In this document: positions 44,114 to 53,813 of the stretch, one piece after another
Position numbering within the stretch: position 1 is the first letter of the stretch
Layout: each line of letters opens with the position of its first letter
Assembly (NCBI GenBank): GCA_020072815.1
Contig: JAIQGE010000023.1
Span: forward strand, 98,181 to 162,180
DNA length: 64,000 nt
Direction of reading: 5' to 3'
From: Terriglobia bacterium
GTDB lineage: Bacteria; Acidobacteriota; Terriglobia; Terriglobales; Acidobacteriaceae
Notes under the pieces: model-generated
The model's input: only the letters and a program-made list of their open reading frames with translations
Told to the model about the DNA's origin: nothing
Databases searched by the model: none
Position numbers and translations under genes: made by a program

Positions 44114-47100
44114 TTAGTGGAAATCGTGCGACTGCGTCTCCGCTTCGGTCACAAACAGCGGCAAGATTTTCTGCGCCTTCAAGTGCACGATGCCATCCTG
44201 GTTCTGCACTGTTCCCTGCACTTTGAGAAAGCGCTCATGCAGCACTACCGCCGGGTCTTTGCTGTAAACGTCCGGCATAACAATAATGTTGGCGTTTCCG
44301 GTTTCGTCTTCCAGGGTGACAAAAATCAGCCCTTTGGCCGTGCCTGGCCTCTGCCGGGTAATCACGCATCCGGCCACCACCGCCGGCTTGCCGTGGGGCG
44401 TTTCGCGGAGTTCAGCCGCGGAGAGTATCCCCATACGGCTCAACGCCTTGCGCTGATAGGCCATAGGATGCGGGCCCACCGTCAACCCAGTCCCGTAATA
44501 GTCGGCGACCAGGCGTTCTTCGGTTTCCATCCTATATAAAGGAGAGGCGGCGTCCGGCTCCACCACGTCCTTGAGCAACGGGCCAACCGGACGCGCGGCT
44601 TTTTCGATCTGCCACAGTGCGTCGCGACGATGCAGCGTCTGCGAATTGCTCTTCTCTGCTGCCCCGATCTTGTTCAGTGCGCCGATGCGGGCCAGCATCG
44701 CCAGATTCGCCCGGCTCAGCTGCGGCACGCGACGTGTCAAATCTTCCGTGGCCGTGAACGGCTGCTGCAGGCGGGCTTCAATCAGCGCTCGGGCAGCGCC
44801 TTGCTGCAGCCCACGAACATAGCGCAGGCCCATTCGCAGGATCGGTTTCTCGTCGCCATTCTCCAGCGTGCAGTCCCACTCCGAGCAGGTCACATCAATC
44901 GGCTTCACCTTCAACCCATGCCGCTGCGCGTCTTTCACAATGGTTGCCGGAGAATAAAATCCCATCGGCTGGTTGTTCAACAATGCCGCCGTGAACGCCG
45001 CCAGGTATCGCACTTTCAAAAATGCGCTGGCGTATGCGATGAGCGCAAAGCTGGCCGAATGCGACTCCGGAAATCCGTATAGCGCAAACGAACTGATGAA
45101 CTTGACGATGTCGTCCTGCGCTTTAGGCAAAACGCCGTTGGCCGTCATGCCGGCGCGCAACTTGGTTTCAATTTCCTTCATGCGGCGCTCAGACCGCTTA
45201 TGTCCCAGCGCGCGCCGCAACTCCTCCGCTTCGCCGCCGGTAAAGTTGGCGCAGATCATGGCCATGCGCAGCAGTTGTTCCTGGAACAGCGGCACGCCCA
45301 GCGTCCGCTTCAGCACCGGCTCCAGCGACGGATGCGGATAGGTCACCGGCTCCTTCCCTTGCCGTCGCCGCAGATACGGGCTGGTCATCTGCCCGGTGAT
45401 GGGCCCTGGACGGATCAGCGCCACCTGCGTCACCAGGTCGTAAAAGCGGTCAGGACGGTTGCGCGGCAATGATGACATCTGCGCACGGCTCTCAATCTGG
45501 AACATGCCAATGGTGTCCGCCTTGCGAATCACGTCATATACGTCCTGAGCGTCCGGCGGTAGGTGCGCCAGATCAACCTCTTCGCCGTAATGGTCGCGAA
45601 TCAGCCCAATGGAATCTTTTAACACCGCCATCATCCCCAGGCCCAGCAGGTCAACTTTGATGATGCCCAGGTCAGCGCAGTCATCTTTGTCCCACTGCAC
45701 CACTACGCGCCCCGGCATGGTGGCCGGCTCCAGCGGCACCACCGAATCAAGCTGGCCCTGGCAGATCACCATGCCGCCGGAATGCTGGCTCAAATGCCGC
45801 GGCAGGTCCTGCACGCGTTCGCACAAATCAAGATATTTGGCGATGCGCGCGTGCGTCAGGTCCAGCCCGGCGTTGGCGAAGTGGCGATCAAACGTGTCTT
45901 CCGGCCCGCGCCATTCCCATCCGCCGACGAACGACGACACGCGGCTCAGCGTCTCCGGATCGAAGCCGAACACTTTTCCTACTTCGCGCGCCGCCAGCCG
46001 TCCGCGATAGGTGCAGACGTTGGCGGTCATCGCCGCGCCCAGTTGTCCATAACGCTGATAGACGTATTGAATGGCTTTCTCGCGCTCGTCACCGCTGGGC
46101 AGATCCAGATCAATGTCCGGCCACTCGCCGCGCTCTTCTGACAGGAAGCGCTCAAAGAGCAATTCCATGCCGACCGGGTCCACCGCGGTAATCCCCAGCG
46201 AATAACACACCGCGCTGTTGGCCGCCGACCCCCGGCCCTGCACCAGAATGCCCTGTTCGCGGCAGTAACGAATAATGTCCCAGACGATCAGGAAATATCC
46301 TGCCAGCTCCAGCTTCTCAATCAGCTTGAGTTCTTTTTCCAGCTGCCGGCTGACGCGATCGCTGATTGGCTTGTAACGGTCCGCTGCTCCCTGCATGGTC
46401 TGTGCGCGTAGAAAATCACTTTGCCGGCCGCCGTCTGGCACGGGATAGCGGGGAAACTCGTAGCCCAGCTTCTCCAGAGAAAACTCCAGCCGTTGCGAAA
46501 GCTCAACGGTGTTGGCGATGGCTTCCGGCACGTCGGCGAACAGCCTGGTCATCTGCTGCGGCGTGCGCAAGTGCCGCTCAGAATTTCTGCACAGCAGACG
46601 CCCCGCGTCGCCAAGCTCGCGTTTGTTCTTGATGCAAGTGAAGACATCCAGAATCTCGCTGTCTGCCGCTGTGGCATAACACACGCCGTTGGTCGCCAGC
46701 AGTGGCAGCTTCAGCTCGCGCGCCAACCCGATCGAGGCGTGGTTGCGCGCCTCCTGACGGCGATCAAAGTGCCGCTGCAACTCCACGTAAACGTTCTTGC
46801 TGCCAAAAACGTCTTTCAATTTGATCAGTAATTCCCTGCCGGCACTTGTTCCGCCCTGCTCCAACGCCTGTGCCAGCGGACCACGCTCATCGCCCGTGAG
46901 GCATACCAGCCCGGAAGCGTGCTCGGCCAGCTCATCCAGCGCGGCTGACGACTGCGCATGCTTCGCCACCCGCAACTTGGTCCTGGTCAGCAAGCGGCAA
47001 AGGTTCTGATAGCCCGTCCGCGATTCGCACAGCAGAGGATAGTTTGACGCACCGTTTTCACCGTTGACTGTAAGCTCGGTTCCTACATGGGCGCGCAATC

Positions 47101-47272
47101 CTGCTTTCTGCGCGCTCATATGAAAGCGTGGCGACCCGTAAAGGCCATCGCGATCGAGCAGCGCCACGGCGGGAATGTCCATGCCCGCGGCGATGTTGGT
47201 TAGCGCTTCCGGAAGAGACCCTCCTTCCAGAAACGAAAACGCTGACCGGCAGTGGAGTTCTGCGTATTGCAT
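44114..47272 (-). CDS. dnaE2: Error-prone DNA polymerase III alpha subunit DnaE2 (ImuC)
   Basis: The 1052-residue C-family polymerase opens with a PHP domain (AELHCRSAFSFLEGGSLPE) and has the catalytic PDIDLDLPSGDERE block at about 380. It also has LSQHSGGMVICQG, a thumb/finger region (GFPESHSASFALIAYASAF) and an OB-fold near the end. Length and absence of the replicative tau-binding tail fit DnaE2/ImuC rather than DnaE1. It performs mutagenic translesion synthesis with ImuA and ImuB. It lies downstream of imuB on the same strand with a 186 bp gap that may hold its own promoter. Confidence 0.93.
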   Translation of the reverse strand: MQYAELHCRSAFSFLEGGSLPEALTNIAAGMDIPAVALLDRDGLYGSPRFHMSAQKAGLRAHVGTELTVNGENGASNYPLLCESRTGYQNLCRLLTRTKLRVAKHAQSSAALDELAEHASGLVCLTGDERGPLAQALEQGGTSAGRELLIKLKDVFGSKNVYVELQRHFDRRQEARNHASIGLARELKLPLLATNGVCYATAADSEILDVFTCIKNKRELGDAGRLLCRNSERHLRTPQQMTRLFADVPEAIANTVELSQRLEFSLEKLGYEFPRYPVPDGGRQSDFLRAQTMQGAADRYKPISDRVSRQLEKELKLIEKLELAGYFLIVWDIIRYCREQGILVQGRGSAANSAVCYSLGITAVDPVGMELLFERFLSEERGEWPDIDLDLPSGDEREKAIQYVYQRYGQLGAAMTANVCTYRGRLAAREVGKVFGFDPETLSRVSSFVGGWEWRGPEDTFDRHFANAGLDLTHARIAKYLDLCERVQDLPRHLSQHSGGMVICQGQLDSVVPLEPATMPGRVVVQWDKDDCADLGIIKVDLLGLGMMAVLKDSIGLIRDHYGEEVDLAHLPPDAQDVYDVIRKADTIGMFQIESRAQMSSLPRNRPDRFYDLVTQVALIRPGPITGQMTSPYLRRRQGKEPVTYPHPSLEPVLKRTLGVPLFQEQLLRMAMICANFTGGEAEELRRALGHKRSERRMKEIETKLRAGMTANGVLPKAQDDIVKFISSFALYGFPESHSASFALIAYASAFLKVRYLAAFTAALLNNQPMGFYSPATIVKDAQRHGLKVKPIDVTCSEWDCTLENGDEKPILRMGLRYVRGLQQGAARALIEARLQQPFTATEDLTRRVPQLSRANLAMLARIGALNKIGAAEKSNSQTLHRRDALWQIEKAARPVGPLLKDVVEPDAASPLYRMETEERLVADYYGTGLTVGPHPMAYQRKALSRMGILSAAELRETPHGKPAVVAGCVITRQRPGTAKGLIFVTLEDETGNANIIVMPDVYSKDPAVVLHERFLKVQGTVQNQDGIVHLKAQKILPLFVTEAETQSHDFH

Positions 47273-47458
47273 GGTGGTTTTAGCTTTTGTTTTTGGCTCT
47301 TAGCTCTTTTTCGCGAATCCGAGTTTATCCGCGATCATTCGCGTTAGGTTTCCGTTCTTGCCAGTCCGATCACGCGCGATCACGCTGCGATGTCGGGGCC
47401 CCCCCGGACCGGCCGCCTTTGCCGGGCTGGGTGAGGTGTCGGCGATTCCGGCGATTTC

Positions 47459-49012
47459 TTAGTCGTACATCCCTTCCACAAACCACTGCCCTGACCCGAC
47501 CTCGCGAAAAATCCTGTACAGCGCCATCCCCCCTTCGACGCTGATTTCCACGTCCCACTCATCACGCTGCCATTGCTCCGCCTGGTCCCACCAGTCGCCG
47601 CTGATGCGCCATGGCCCCCAAGCCTGGCGGATTTCCACTTGCTTGTGCTGAAACGTCATCGTCGTAGGTCGTCCGTTGCTCAGCTCTACCTTGGCCCCCA
47701 CAACCGGCCGAAACCAGCGGAACGACAAGCGTAGCGAAGATGCCCTAACCGCACTCTCCGCCTCTACGGTCGCCCGCTCCTGAAAAGGCATGACGGCAAA
47801 GCTGTCCGGCCGATGGGAGTCGACGGTTGCGGGAAACCCCACGCGCTCGCGTCCTTGCGCGTCGCTCTCACCGACCACCGCCCGCAGCCGCGCCATCGTG
47901 ATTTCCAGCTTGGCCGGCTCCGGAGAAAGAGGCTGAAACAGTCCTGTCTGCGTCATACGAATGCGCGCCGGAAAAGCTTCTATCGTCATTCGCTTCACCG
48001 GGCCCTGCGGTGGGTGGGCTGCTAACTCAAGCTGCAGCAGCTTGAGTAGTATCTTGGAGTCCTGTGAGGGCACTGGTAGTTTGAGTGATCGCTGGTACCG
48101 AGGAGAAACTGGGAGCGACACTGCCATTGCGTTCAATTGCCGGTCACTGTGAATTTCCAGATCCAGATCGAGCCGTATATGGTCTGTGGCCAAAGATCTT
48201 GCCAGAAGCCTTGCCGTCAGCTGTTCCAGCAAACGATTCAGCAGGAAAAACAGAGGCTCCAGCAATTCCAACGATTCTTCCAGCTCCATGCTCTCTCTAA
48301 ACGTGGCCGGGGCCTCGAATGGGACAAGCTCGCGCTGTACTTTCCCCTGGGCCAATCGCTGCAAGTGCAGGCCGTATTGGCCGAGGCGTTGCGTGATCGC
48401 AATTGCCGGCAATCCAGCCAATGATCTGAGATCTCGAACGCCCCAGCTGTCGAGCGTGTCGAAGGTCTCAGCCCTAGGCTGCAGTACTTCAACCGGCAGG
48501 CATGCCAGATGATCGGCTTCTTTCCCTGGGCGTACGACCGTGGTACCTGGGAAGCCCCGCGCGGCACAGAGCGCCGCATCTGGATTGGCAGCGAGCGCAA
48601 CATTTACGGAGAGACCGCAGGCTTCGGCACGGCAGGCAATTTGCCGGCCCATCTCGGCTGGAGATCCCAGCAATCGTTCCAACCCCATCAGATCCAAAGT
48701 CACTGTGCCGCCGCTGGTGGACTCCACGCGCGGTGAAAAGCTGAGACCGCAGTCCAGCAGTGCCATCTGCGCGCCTTGCTCTTGTAGCGTAGACCGCTTT
48801 TTCAGAACGACGCCGGGAAAGACCCCGGCCTGTGCCTTAGTCATCCCGATTTGCAGGCCCGCGGCTCGGGCGGCACCATTGCAGGCAACTACCTTTAGCA
48901 ACGATTCTGGCCCGTCCACGATCGCAGCCGCTAGGCTGTCGGGCGCCGGCAAGCCGTGTCTCAATGCGGCTTGGACAGCGAAGTCAGGAGCATACATACA
49001 CGCAAAGATCAT
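47459..49012 (-). CDS. imuB: ImuB-like Y-family polymerase homologue
   Basis: The 517-residue Y-family protein has an N-terminal palm/finger region (AACNGAARAAGLQIGMTKAQA-type segment, VTLDLMGLERLLG) and a helix-hairpin-helix region (LAGLPAIAITQRLG). The C-terminal part has TRPTTMTFQHKQVE and REVGSGQWFVEGMYD, typical of ImuB. ImuB proteins usually lack the catalytic acidic residues and act as the beta-clamp-binding hub for DnaE2. Here the usual paired D-E of the palm is not seen. imuA is 4 bp upstream. Confidence 0.9.
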   Translation of the reverse strand: MIFACMYAPDFAVQAALRHGLPAPDSLAAAIVDGPESLLKVVACNGAARAAGLQIGMTKAQAGVFPGVVLKKRSTLQEQGAQMALLDCGLSFSPRVESTSGGTVTLDLMGLERLLGSPAEMGRQIACRAEACGLSVNVALAANPDAALCAARGFPGTTVVRPGKEADHLACLPVEVLQPRAETFDTLDSWGVRDLRSLAGLPAIAITQRLGQYGLHLQRLAQGKVQRELVPFEAPATFRESMELEESLELLEPLFFLLNRLLEQLTARLLARSLATDHIRLDLDLEIHSDRQLNAMAVSLPVSPRYQRSLKLPVPSQDSKILLKLLQLELAAHPPQGPVKRMTIEAFPARIRMTQTGLFQPLSPEPAKLEITMARLRAVVGESDAQGRERVGFPATVDSHRPDSFAVMPFQERATVEAESAVRASSLRLSFRWFRPVVGAKVELSNGRPTTMTFQHKQVEIRQAWGPWRISGDWWDQAEQWQRDEWDVEISVEGGMALYRIFREVGSGQWFVEGMYD

Positions 49013-49016
49013 GGCC

Positions 49017-49742
49017 TCACGCCCAACGTTGCAGAGTTACGACATTCGAGGAGGCCGATTGCACCGGTTTCCGTAATCGGGTTCGCCCGATGTCAAACTG
49101 GCATCGCAAGTGCGTCAGGACCCGTGCATGTGAAAGCTCTCCGCCACAGGAGCCAGCGTCTTCGCCTGTCAAATGCAGCGTCAGGCCAGCGCAACTCGGT
49201 GCCGCAGGACAACTCATCAAAAACACCAGGGCGGTCGGAGCTTTCTCCATCACGCGAGCAAAGCGGAACCATGTGCTCAAAGGCACCTTTTTTATCAGGT
49301 TTTCTGGAATCGAACTCAAATCGGCTGCGATCAGTCCGAATCCTCCGTTCTGCGCCAAAATATCCACCGCCTTGAAAGCTTTCTCTAGGGACCGAAGGCT
49401 GGCGCCTTCGCACCTGACCCACAGCAGGCGGGATAGATCCACACCGGCGGCCTCCGCGGATTCGGCGTCAAAGCCATCTCCAGCATCAACCAGCGTGCAA
49501 AACTCTCCCTGACCAGTCATCTTCGCCAGCAACGCCAGCAGCAGCGCCGTTCGTCCAGCGCTTACTCCTGCCGCAGAACAAATCTGGGTCAATGCCCGGC
49601 GAGGCACGCCTCCAATGAGCCGGTCCAGGACTTCGATTCCGCTGGGAAACATTTCGGGAGCCGGGGAACGAACATGGCTCAGTGCACCGGGAACGCGGCT
49701 TTCCACCTGGGCGCGGATGCGGGCAAGAGACGTACTCGTCAC
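49017..49742 (-). CDS. imuA: ImuA-like RecA/SulA-related protein
   Basis: A GTG at 49742 with GAGGGAG eight bases upstream is the preferred start (241 residues). A TTG at 49757 is also open. The protein shows FPSGIEVLDRLIGGVPRRALTQI and CSAAGVSAGRTALLLALL, a RecA-like fold whose Walker A lysine is replaced, as is common in ImuA/RecA-like mutasome proteins. A FGLIAADLSSIPE strand and a C-terminal tail rich in Arg follow. It is the first gene of the imuA-imuB-dnaE2 cassette. No LexA box was recognised upstream. Confidence 0.85.
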   Translation of the reverse strand: MTSTSLARIRAQVESRVPGALSHVRSPAPEMFPSGIEVLDRLIGGVPRRALTQICSAAGVSAGRTALLLALLAKMTGQGEFCTLVDAGDGFDAESAEAAGVDLSRLLWVRCEGASLRSLEKAFKAVDILAQNGGFGLIAADLSSIPENLIKKVPLSTWFRFARVMEKAPTALVFLMSCPAAPSCAGLTLHLTGEDAGSCGGELSHARVLTHLRCQFDIGRTRLRKPVQSASSNVVTLQRWA

Positions 49743-49866
49743 GATAAGCTCCCTCAATCAGTCCGGGCAGTCACAACAGTTGCGGTTCAATATTGGTGGG
49801 CCCTTGGGTCGTTGCAATTCGGAGAAGATGATCCTGCAGCATCGCTGAGTCCACGTGTGGGCTTTG

Positions 49867-50469
49867 CTATTTAGACACTCGCAGCTCGGGCACTCTCCTC
49901 GCTGCAGACTCGACGGCTTCCAACTCGTGCAGCAATTCGTGGCGCAGCGTTCCGAGAGCGTCGTGGGTGGCTGCTGCTTCGATCAACAGGTAAACAATGA
50001 GGACCACGGCGCCGGCCGTGATTATCAGCGCTGGCCGATAAAGAGTTGCACCATTGAGCCAGATACCCGGAACAGCCAAAACCAGCGCGACCGGTACCCC
50101 TAGCTCAAATTTAAGCCGGGCAACCAAGTTTCGCAGATGGCGCCGTCCCGAGGGTTCAATCTCAAATGGTTTGCGCAAATACGCCCACCATTCCACAAAA
50201 TGCAGTCCTTTGGTCCTAGCGTCGCGCTGCCGGTCGAGCCAGATGCTTTCGATCCTTATCCCAATATCATCAAGGACAATCCCGACAAAGATTGAAATCA
50301 GCATTAGAACAAAAGCCGTCTCTGTGTGGTTCTGTTTGACCATATCCTGAAAATCGGGGGAGCCCATAAGGAAGACAAACCAGGGTGCGATTGCGGTAAG
50401 CCCGGGCAGGACCAGACTCACTAAAGGGAAAAAGACTGCTGAACCAAACGCCGAGAAAAGCTCTTTCAT
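49867..50469 (-). CDS. Membrane protein of unknown function (four helices)
   Basis: The 200-residue protein starts MKELFSAFGSAVFFPLVSLV and has four hydrophobic segments: near 10-33, 52-72, 122-140 and 145-165. A basic cytoplasmic loop (WLDRQRDARTKGLHFVEWW) separates pairs of helices, and the C-terminal tail is acidic and helical. GGAGGTGCC upstream looks like a ribosome-binding site. I do not recognise a named family. It sits alone behind the imu cassette. Confidence 0.65.
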   Translation of the reverse strand: MKELFSAFGSAVFFPLVSLVLPGLTAIAPWFVFLMGSPDFQDMVKQNHTETAFVLMLISIFVGIVLDDIGIRIESIWLDRQRDARTKGLHFVEWWAYLRKPFEIEPSGRRHLRNLVARLKFELGVPVALVLAVPGIWLNGATLYRPALIITAGAVVLIVYLLIEAAATHDALGTLRHELLHELEAVESAARRVPELRVSK

Positions 50470-50649
50470 TTTGGCACCTCCAGAGCAGAGGGCTTAATTA
50501 CCTTCGCATAAGGTATATTTGCCTTTTGTTCGCTTAAATATAGTGCCGTCCGCGGGCTTTGAGCAACCACAAAATCTTGTGGAAGGCCACAAATGGCAGC
50601 CCTGGATATGGTGTTTCCAGAATTCCAACTGGTGCAATGATCTCTGACC

Positions 50650-50790
50650 ATGAAGCTTGGGCTGCTGGGCCGCGTACTGTTGACGAACCCTTCACAGTTT
50701 CGCGATGTGCGGATTCTTTGTGCCCCGTTAGCTGCTCCATTGCGCAAGAGTAAAACTGCTTGCGGAAGTACAATGTTGTCCACTCTCTAG
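50650..50790 (+). pseudogene. Truncated copy of the 5' end of the downstream methyltransferase gene
   Basis: ATG at 50650 opens MKLGLLGRVLLTNPSQFRDV, which parallels the beginning of the methyltransferase at 51274 (MKFGLLARLLLKDPSEFCDR) over about 20 residues and about 65 bases. Then the similarity stops abruptly and the frame ends at 50790. This is a leftover of a partial duplication or of a decayed paralogue. The surrounding 50470-50842 interval otherwise holds no convincing gene. Confidence 0.6.
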
Positions 50791-50842
50791 TTTCAAATAG
50801 AAGACTCGGAAACCTCTATTTAGGGAATCAAGGGCGAACAAG

Positions 50843-51265
50843 ATGAAAACGCTTTTTATTGCCGCAATTGTCGGATTGGCTTTGGTGTTGGCGGGGCCAT
50901 GCATAGCGCAAGAGCTAAAAACCGTTGCAGAATGCCGTGCCCACCGCGAGGCTTGGTACGCATCCGCGAGTAACGATACCAAGCGTTTGTCTGTAAGCGA
51001 TTTGGTGCATCGGGCCGATCAGATGATCATTTGCGGCAGGGACATCGACAATAAGCCCGTCGAAGTCGGCATGACCCGAGCCCAAGCGACGGACGCACTC
51101 CTGGACGCAAGCGGCTATGATCAATTGGCTCTAGCATACTACCGCGAGGCTTTCAGCCGCGCTTCGCGGTTCATAGACAAGAAAAACCTGTCCAATGAAT
51201 TCATCGCTGACGATAAGAACCGCAAGATAGTTCGATCACCGGACACCAGTAAATTGTCGAAATGA
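50843..51265 (+). CDS. Small secreted protein of unknown function
   Basis: The 140-residue product has a clear signal peptide (MKTLFIAAIVGLALVLAGPC then IAQ). The mature part has two Cys (Cys36, Cys64), suggesting a disulphide in the periplasm, and helical segments with a Lys/Asp-rich tail. I do not recognise the family; similar short secreted proteins are common in Acidobacteriota. It overlaps the methyltransferase start by 4 bp (ATGA), so the two are probably co-translated. Confidence 0.7.
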   Translation: MKTLFIAAIVGLALVLAGPCIAQELKTVAECRAHREAWYASASNDTKRLSVSDLVHRADQMIICGRDIDNKPVEVGMTRAQATDALLDASGYDQLALAYYREAFSRASRFIDKKNLSNEFIADDKNRKIVRSPDTSKLSK

Positions 51266-52029
51266 GTAGGACTCCTGTAATGAAGTTTGGACTACTGGCC
51301 CGATTGTTGTTGAAGGACCCTTCTGAGTTTTGCGACAGAGTGCTTACAATCGCAGAGTCCCGAATGGACCGCATCAACAAGCCTGGGACCATGCCGACGA
51401 TCAGTTATTTAGAGCTTGCGCGTAGAATGAGCGAAGTCTTGGGGGTGGATATTGAACGCTTCTTAAATGAGGATGCGCTTCGAGAAATCGAGGGCCAAAT
51501 AGACTCGTCGCGCCCCGGCCTGATGGGCGGGGCGGAAAGGTTTCATGACGCGACGTTCGGTATCGCAAGGCTTTGTTATGCGGTGTCTCGGGCACGCAGA
51601 CCAGAGGTTGTAATCGAAACAGGTGTTGGCAATGGAGTTACCAGTTCTTTCTTCCTTCAAGCGCTTGCGGTAAATGGAAAGGGGCGTCTCTGGAGCATTG
51701 ACCTGCCTCCCCTGGGGGCTAAGAGTGGGATGCTTATTCCTGATGCCTTAAAGTCGCGTTGGGAGCTATCTCGCGGCAGGACGCGCAAGGTTCTGCCGGA
51801 ACTGATCCGCGCATTGGGCACGGTTGACGTTTTCCTCCACGACAGTCTCCACTCCTACTGGAACATGAGGTTCGAGTTTGGGGCGATTTGGTCGGCGCTA
51901 GCTGAATCCGGCGTTCTATTGTCGGATGATGTGACGATGAACCGGGCATTTGAGGAATTTGTCAGAAGCCATCCGAATAGATTTGCGGCCGTCAGCTCAA
52001 ATCCTGTTTTTGGGGTGGCTTTGAAGTGA
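51262..52029 (+). CDS. Class I SAM-dependent methyltransferase-like protein
   Basis: The 255-residue protein has the SAM-binding motif PEVVIETGVGNGVTSSFFLQAL (E-x-G-x-G-x-G). LWSIDLPPLG is motif II and IRALGTVDVFLHDSLHSY a motif IV-like segment, as in class-24-type methyltransferases that modify small molecules or sugars. The N-terminus has FGLLARLLLKDPSEFCDR, shared with the truncated copy at 50650. The translated product may start at either ATG 51262 or ATG 51274. It is coupled to the secreted-protein gene upstream. Confidence 0.8.
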   Translation: MSRTPVMKFGLLARLLLKDPSEFCDRVLTIAESRMDRINKPGTMPTISYLELARRMSEVLGVDIERFLNEDALREIEGQIDSSRPGLMGGAERFHDATFGIARLCYAVSRARRPEVVIETGVGNGVTSSFFLQALAVNGKGRLWSIDLPPLGAKSGMLIPDALKSRWELSRGRTRKVLPELIRALGTVDVFLHDSLHSYWNMRFEFGAIWSALAESGVLLSDDVTMNRAFEEFVRSHPNRFAAVSSNPVFGVALK

Positions 52030-52168
52030 GGGAATCTTTCTGTTTCCAGGACATTCGTTAAAAAACCTGAAACGATTTGCGCATTCGTCCCACAATCCTA
52101 TGTCGCGAAAGGCGCCTGCCTTGAGCGTACCCACATTTTAGGCTGGTATCTGGCCCCGAGGAGAAAGC

Positions 52169-53398
52169 ATGGCCACCGGACTCGATGCTCTCAAACACAT
52201 TGTTGTTCTAATGATGGAAAACCGGTCCTTCGACCACATGCTGGGCTCGCTGAAGGCGGTGAACCCACGGATCGACGGGATCACCGCCCAGTTGAGCAAC
52301 CCCGACACAAACGGGAACCCGGTGAAGGCGCAGCCACTGGCGGAGTTCCAGGGACAACTCGATCCCGATCCGGACCACCATTTCCCGGCGGTCGACCTTC
52401 AGATTTTCGGCGGTGACACGAGCCCGAACCGGGCAGCGAACATGCAGGGGTTCGTTAAAAGCTACTTCAACCAGCGGCGAGACGTACCGCACTCGCAGAA
52501 GATTATGTATTACTTCACGAAAGAGAACCTGCCGGTGCTGACGACGCTGGCGCTGGAGTTTGCGGTGTTCAACCGGTGGTTCGCGTCGATTCCTGGGCCA
52601 ACAATCTGCAATCGCGCCTTTGCGCACTATGGGACGTCCTTCGGCCGAGTGGACATGAATCTTCTTTACATCAACGAGCCGTTTAAGAGCATTTACCAGC
52701 GGCTGATCAGCGCCAACCCTAAGCACACGGCCAAACTTTACTACTACGACACCACCAGTTCGACGATGGAGATCACGAACCTGCTGCAGAACCAGCCGGA
52801 GTTGTTCGGGACATTCGGCCAATTTCTGAAGGACTGCAACAAAGGAACGCTGCCGGATTATTCCTTTGTTGAGCCGAACTACAACGACCACGACACCGAC
52901 AGCGGAGAGGAACTGGCCAACGATCAGCACCCTGACCATCACGTGCAGGCGGGAGAGCTGTTCATTGCGCAGGTGTACAACGCGATCAAGCAGAATGCAG
53001 ACTTGTGGGCGAAAACGGCGCTGCTGATCGTTTATGACGAGCACGGCGGAATCTACGACCACGTGCTGCCTCCGGCGTGCAAGCAGGACCAATTTACGGC
53101 TTCAGCGAATGCCACCGGGACGGGGATGGAGTTCAAGTTCGACCGGTTGGGAGTGCGGGTGCCAGCGATCCTGGTTTCGCCGTGGATTCAAAAGGGGACG
53201 GTGGTGGATCGGGTGTTCGACCACGCATCGATTCCGGCGACGGTGACGAAGTTCTTCCTGGGAGACTACGCGCCAAGGTCTCCAAGGGAAACGAACGCTG
53301 ATGTGTTCATTGAGCCGAGCGCGGCGCCCGTCGACCCGGCGCGCAATCTGCTTTCGCTTTCGACCATGCGGACAGATTGCCCGGATTTTGACGTTTAA
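52169..53398 (+). CDS. Phospholipase C / acid phosphatase-like phosphoesterase
   Basis: The 409-residue protein starts ATG after GAGGAGAAAGC. It shows the phosphoesterase signature IVVLMMENRSFDHMLG (Glu-Asn-Arg-Ser-Phe-Asp-His metal ligands and nucleophile region), PDHHFPAVD, YDEHGGIYDHVLPP (Asp-Glu-His-Gly-Gly) and DHASIPATVTKF. These are hallmarks of bacterial non-haemolytic phospholipase C/AcpA-type enzymes that hydrolyse phosphomonoesters or phosphodiesters. Family members are often exported by Tat, but no signal peptide is visible here, so it may be cytoplasmic or exported otherwise. Confidence 0.85.
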   Translation: MATGLDALKHIVVLMMENRSFDHMLGSLKAVNPRIDGITAQLSNPDTNGNPVKAQPLAEFQGQLDPDPDHHFPAVDLQIFGGDTSPNRAANMQGFVKSYFNQRRDVPHSQKIMYYFTKENLPVLTTLALEFAVFNRWFASIPGPTICNRAFAHYGTSFGRVDMNLLYINEPFKSIYQRLISANPKHTAKLYYYDTTSSTMEITNLLQNQPELFGTFGQFLKDCNKGTLPDYSFVEPNYNDHDTDSGEELANDQHPDHHVQAGELFIAQVYNAIKQNADLWAKTALLIVYDEHGGIYDHVLPPACKQDQFTASANATGTGMEFKFDRLGVRVPAILVSPWIQKGTVVDRVFDHASIPATVTKFFLGDYAPRSPRETNADVFIEPSAAPVDPARNLLSLSTMRTDCPDFDV

Positions 53399-53429
53399 GA
53401 GCGAAATGAACGGATAAGGAGCGACTTAA

Positions 53430-53792
53430 ATGACCCTCATCGCTGTGCCCAGGCCGCCAAAAAGCGCCCATGATCCGAATCGCAGGATTTCTACGCTTCT
53501 GATCTCCCAGATCGATCATCTGCAGCATGCGGAGAGGAGATTGCCGCTGCGATACCGGACGAACATCTACGTCCACGCCGTTAAAACCGAAGGCGAAGCG
53601 GCAAGGTACATCCGCGAGGTGACAGAAGCGATTCATCGAGCGCATGACGACGCGGCGGCGCAGCGAGGGAGAGACGCACGCAAGGGCAAGCGCGGGATTG
53701 CGGCGGCCGCCGCCGAACGGCCAGGGCGAAAGCGTTCGAGCGGCGCCAAAGCAAAAAAGAAGAACAAGGCGAAGCGTGAACGGAAGAAGTAG
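53430..53792 (+). CDS. Small lysine/arginine-rich protein of unknown function
   Basis: The 120-residue product has a structured N-terminal half (DPNRRISTLLISQIDHLQHAE, then YVHAVKTEGEAARYIREVTEAI). Its very basic tail ends in alternating Lys/Arg/Ala with KKKNKAKRERKK. Such tails bind nucleic acid or polyanions. It lies 31 bp after the phosphoesterase and 21 bp before the outer membrane protein, suggesting an operon. No family recognised. Confidence 0.6.
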   Translation: MTLIAVPRPPKSAHDPNRRISTLLISQIDHLQHAERRLPLRYRTNIYVHAVKTEGEAARYIREVTEAIHRAHDDAAAQRGRDARKGKRGIAAAAAERPGRKRSSGAKAKKKNKAKRERKK

Positions 53793-53813
53793 CAGCGGAT
53801 TTTGGAGGTGTAT

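Noticed and set aside
49743..49866. LexA box upstream of imuA
   Set aside because: No convincing palindrome was found, and the species LexA motif is not known to me.
50466..50783. Minus-strand ORF of 105 codons overlapping the small membrane-protein gene start
   Set aside because: No conserved features; it is opposite to the methyltransferase 5' fragment.
52208..53092. Minus-strand ORF of 294 codons
   Set aside because: Antisense to the phosphoesterase gene.
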